Under the pieces are notes generated by a model. It ran no database searches. It was not told where the DNA came from and worked only from the letters and a program-made list of their open reading frames with translations. Positions 56,875 to 56,875 of a DNA stretch of 56,875 nucleotides are shown piece after piece. Within the stretch, counting starts at the first letter, position 1. Each line of letters opens with the position of its first letter. This DNA comes from S141-55 sp964422065. Its GTDB lineage: Bacteria > Hydrothermota > Hydrothermia > WGAB01. The DNA lies in assembly GCA_964422065.1 (NCBI GenBank), contig CAYQZW010000002.1, positions 1-56,875 of the forward strand. Reading direction: 5' to 3'. The translations under genes were made by a program, and so were the position numbers.

Positions 56875-56875
56875 T

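Noticed and set aside
1..56875. CRISPR array, phage, integrase or defence system
   Set aside because: No regularly spaced repeats, transposase, integrase, restriction or toxin-antitoxin genes were seen. The gene content is core metabolism, respiration, envelope and efflux.

Overview
This 56.9-kb window looks like chromosomal DNA from a free-living, aerobically respiring, probably thermophilic Gram-negative bacterium. Most promoters are ordinary sigma70-type (TTGnnn, 17 bp, TATAAT-like). Genes are dense and many are coupled by ATGA stop/start overlaps. Several traits point towards the FCB superphylum or a related candidate phylum: a type-IX-secretion-like C-terminal tail on a secreted GH57 enzyme, a TPR lipoprotein starting CAYFNTFYNA, a PorV/PorQ-like barrel protein, a DUF2723 (GT117) membrane glycosyltransferase, a PG0541-type efflux partner and a mitochondrial-type citrate synthase. 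The glucosylglycerate-type compatible-solute operon suits a thermophile. The phylum itself cannot be settled from this sequence. I saw no tRNA, rRNA, CRISPR array, transposase, integrase or phage gene.

Layout. 0-1.7 kb: peroxide-defence module (fRMsr-like GAF protein, PerR, AhpC-type peroxiredoxin) with a PerR-like operator, next to a REP-like double hairpin. 1.9-6.7 kb: two thiolase-fold proteins without a catalytic cysteine, citrate synthase and IspH. 6.7-7.5 kb: an 831-bp gap without a convincing gene. 7.5-13.1 kb: nuoG-nuoI-nuoB coupled to a NatAB-type ABC exporter. 13.2-21.2 kb: rpmF-plsX-radical SAM, EF-G, a TPR lipoprotein with a barrel protein, an RNase H-fold exonuclease and an Rrf2 regulator. 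21.4-28.2 kb: TetR-controlled TolC/MFP/RND tripartite efflux operon with a PII-like accessory protein and a DUF192 protein. 28.2-34.3 kb: three soluble glycosyltransferases and DUF2723. 34.3-38.2 kb: a barrel-sandwich/KOW protein, an orphan V-ATPase subunit-F-like protein, a GHL10 protein, a SurA-like isomerase and a small secreted protein.

38.2-44.8 kb (minus): secreted GH57 enzyme and an operon for glucosyl- or mannosylglycerate-type solutes (GT81 synthase, phosphatase, GT78-like transferase). 45.0-48.6 kb: a compact cbb3 oxidase operon in which CcoO is fused to three further cytochrome c domains, followed by two CcoS-like proteins and a 36-residue membrane peptide. 48.6-53.0 kb (minus): gap-pgk-M42 peptidase-panB and a small unknown. 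53.4-56.9 kb: cold-shock protein, ComF, imidazolonepropionase, dodecin and a VOC-nitroreductase fusion.

The genes fit an oxygen-respiring cell with peroxide control, central carbon metabolism (citrate synthase, GAPDH, PGK), complex I and cbb3 oxidase, regulated efflux and surface glycosylation. Several first-in-transcript genes (ispH, the first GT4, the GH57 gene, the GT81 gene, rrf2) have a -10 box only 6-8 nt before the start codon and no Shine-Dalgarno, which suggests frequent leaderless mRNAs. No single undescribed system dominates. The best candidates for new biology are the tetraheme CcoO fusion with its small partners, the catalytically degenerate thiolase pair, the barrel-sandwich/subunit-F pair and the three-gene solute operon beside a secreted GH57.
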